Assembly (NCBI GenBank): GCA_013349695.1
Contig: DUZD01000087.1
Coordinates: 1-9,698 of the forward strand
From: Rhodospirillaceae bacterium
GTDB lineage: Bacteria; Pseudomonadota; Alphaproteobacteria; Rhodospirillales; 2-02-FULL-58-16
Reading direction: 5' to 3'
DNA length: 9,698 nucleotides
Positions 8,378 to 9,698 of the stretch are shown here, one piece after another. A program made the position numbers and the translations under genes. Under the pieces are notes generated by a model. It saw only the letters and a list, made by a program, of their open reading frames with translations, did not search any database and was not told the DNA's origin. Positions within the stretch are counted from its first letter, which is position 1. Each line of letters opens with the position of its first letter.

Positions 8378-9698
8378 ATGGCGTTTTCACCTCAATTTCT
8401 TGATGAATTGCGCGCTCGCCTCGAACTCGCGGGCACCATCGCCCGGCGTGTCCGGCTGACCAGGAAGGGCCGGGAACACATTGGCCTTTGCCCCTTTCAC
8501 AAGGAAAAGACGCCGTCCTTCACGGTCAACGAGGACAAGGGATTCTATCATTGCTTCGGCTGCGGCGCGCACGGCGGCGTCTTCGATTTCGTCATGCAAA
8601 TGGACGGGCTCTCCTTCCCCGAAGCGGTCCAGCATCTGGCCGCCGAGGCCGGAATGGAGGTCCCCGTCGACACTCCGGAGGAGCGCCAACGGAACCGCCG
8701 GCGCCAATCCCTCCTGGATATCCAGGAGGCGGCTTGCGCCTATTTCGAGAAAATGCTGCGCATGCCCGAGGGCAAGGCGGCTAGCGACTATCTTCGTGGC
8801 CGCGGTCTGGCTGACGACACCATCAAGCGGTTCCGCCTGGGTTTCGCGCCCGATGCGCGTGGCGCGCTGAAGGCGGCGCTGAGCGGCGACGGCATTTCCG
8901 ATGAGCTGTTGAGCGCCGCCGGGCTGATCGTCCGTCCCGATGAAGGGGGGCGCGCGCCGTATGACCGTTTCCGCCGCCGGGTGATGTTTCCCATCACCGA
9001 TGCCGGCGGGCGGATCATTGCCTTCGGCGGGCGAATCTTGAGCAACGGCGAGCCCCGGCAAACGGGCGCCAAGTACCTCAACTCGCCGGAAACGGATCTT
9101 TTTCATAAAGGCCGGGTGCTCTACGGCCTGGCCCAAGCGAAAGCCGCGGCGAGAAAAAGCGGCCGGTTGATCGTCACCGAGGGCTATATGGACGTCATCG
9201 CCCTGGCGCAAGCCGGATACCAAGAAACCGTCGCCCCTTTGGGCACGGCCCTGACCGAGGATCAGATCGGCGAACTGTGGCGTTTGGTCCGTGAACCGGT
9301 GCTTTGTTTCGATCCCGACGCGGCTGGTCAACGCGCCGCCGTCCGCGCCGCCGAGCGGGCGTTGCCGCTGTTGAAGCCCGGACATGGTCTCAGGTTTGCG
9401 TTCCTGCGGACGGATACCGGCGACGATCCCGACGGCGTCAGCCGACGATACCCTCGGCAATTCATGGACAGTACGTTCGCCTCCGCCCTTTCGCTGTCCG
9501 ACATGCTGTGGCGAATGGAGGCGGGAACGGGACCGGTAAAAACGCCGGAACAGCGGGCCGCCTTGCAACAGAAGCTGCGGGACCAAGCCCGAAGGATCAA
9601 CGACCCGACCGTGCGGGCGCATTTCCTTCGCGCCTTCAAGGAGCGGATATGGCAAATGGGAAGGGGACGGGAAAAGGGGCGTGGGATCGAGGCGGTCC
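8378..9698 (+). CDS. dnaG: DNA primase DnaG, 3' end beyond the window
   Basis: DnaG makes the short RNA primers for replication, working with the DnaB helicase. The frame is open for 440 codons to the last base, covering the zinc-binding and RNA polymerase domains and the start of the C-terminal region; a complete primase is about 600-650 residues. The CHC2 zinc finger uses Cys38, His41, Cys59 and Cys62 (CPFHKEKTPSF and YHCFGCGAHG). The catalytic core shows RVMFPITDAGGRIIAFGGR (201-219), AKYLNSPETDLF (231-242) and the TOPRIM motifs VTEGYMDVIAL (Glu268) and LCFDPDAAG (Asp312, Asp314). The second motif has Pro where FDGD is frequent. The segment around residues 353-375 is less like the usual primase linker than the rest. 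The ATG at 8378 is preceded by GGAG at a short spacing and gives the usual MAFSPQFLDELRARL start. Confidence 0.96.
   Translation, partial: MAFSPQFLDELRARLELAGTIARRVRLTRKGREHIGLCPFHKEKTPSFTVNEDKGFYHCFGCGAHGGVFDFVMQMDGLSFPEAVQHLAAEAGMEVPVDTPEERQRNRRRQSLLDIQEAACAYFEKMLRMPEGKAASDYLRGRGLADDTIKRFRLGFAPDARGALKAALSGDGISDELLSAAGLIVRPDEGGRAPYDRFRRRVMFPITDAGGRIIAFGGRILSNGEPRQTGAKYLNSPETDLFHKGRVLYGLAQAKAAARKSGRLIVTEGYMDVIALAQAGYQETVAPLGTALTEDQIGELWRLVREPVLCFDPDAAGQRAAVRAAERALPLLKPGHGLRFAFLRTDTGDDPDGVSRRYPRQFMDSTFASALSLSDMLWRMEAGTGPVKTPEQRAALQQKLRDQARRINDPTVRAHFLRAFKERIWQMGRGREKGRGIEAV

Noticed and set aside
8157..8459. A 100-codon plus-strand frame starting with TTG at the yqeY stop
   Set aside because: It overlaps the first 82 bases of dnaG in another frame, has no ribosome site and no recognisable content. 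The gap is better read as untranslated.
8387..9655. A 422-codon open frame on the minus strand
   Set aside because: It is antisense to dnaG, whose zinc finger and TOPRIM motifs are clear on the plus strand. The product is not recognisable.

Overview
The window looks like the chromosome of a GC-rich alphaproteobacterium, probably in or near the Rhodospirillales. This rests on protein style (CarA, CarB, GreA, YqeY, DnaG) and on gene order: a carA/carB/greA block facing away from a yqeY-dnaG block is, from memory, an alphaproteobacterial arrangement. No rRNA gene or marker is present to fix the genus.

Layout, left to right. Bases 1-118 are the tail of a broken IS30-family transposase cut by the window edge. 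It is followed by about 320 bp of gene-free, AT-rich DNA. On the minus strand then come a class I PLP-dependent aminotransferase of the aspartate type (436-1638), the transcript cleavage factor greA (1807-2280) and the large subunit of carbamoyl-phosphate synthase, carB (2378-5638). The small subunit, carA (6241-7479), is also on the minus strand. Between carA and carB, on the opposite strand, lies a compact two-gene type II toxin-antitoxin module (5683-6173) of the RelE/ParE kind. To the right, divergent from carA, are yqeY (7705-8160) and the first 440 codons of the DNA primase gene dnaG (8378 to the window end). The dnaG reading frame is open to the last base.

CarA and CarB form one enzyme that makes carbamoyl phosphate for pyrimidine and arginine synthesis. 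CarA releases ammonia from glutamine and CarB performs the two ATP-dependent steps. GreA rescues backtracked RNA polymerase, and DnaG lays the primers for replication. These are housekeeping genes, and all those fully inside the window look intact.

The main feature of interest is the toxin-antitoxin pair inside the carA-carB interval. A 12-bp perfect palindrome sits in the 44-bp gap between the divergent carB and antitoxin start codons, where it could serve both promoters. Any carA-to-carB readthrough would run antisense across the toxin-antitoxin genes. I found no CRISPR array, tRNA, rRNA or clearly new multigene system.
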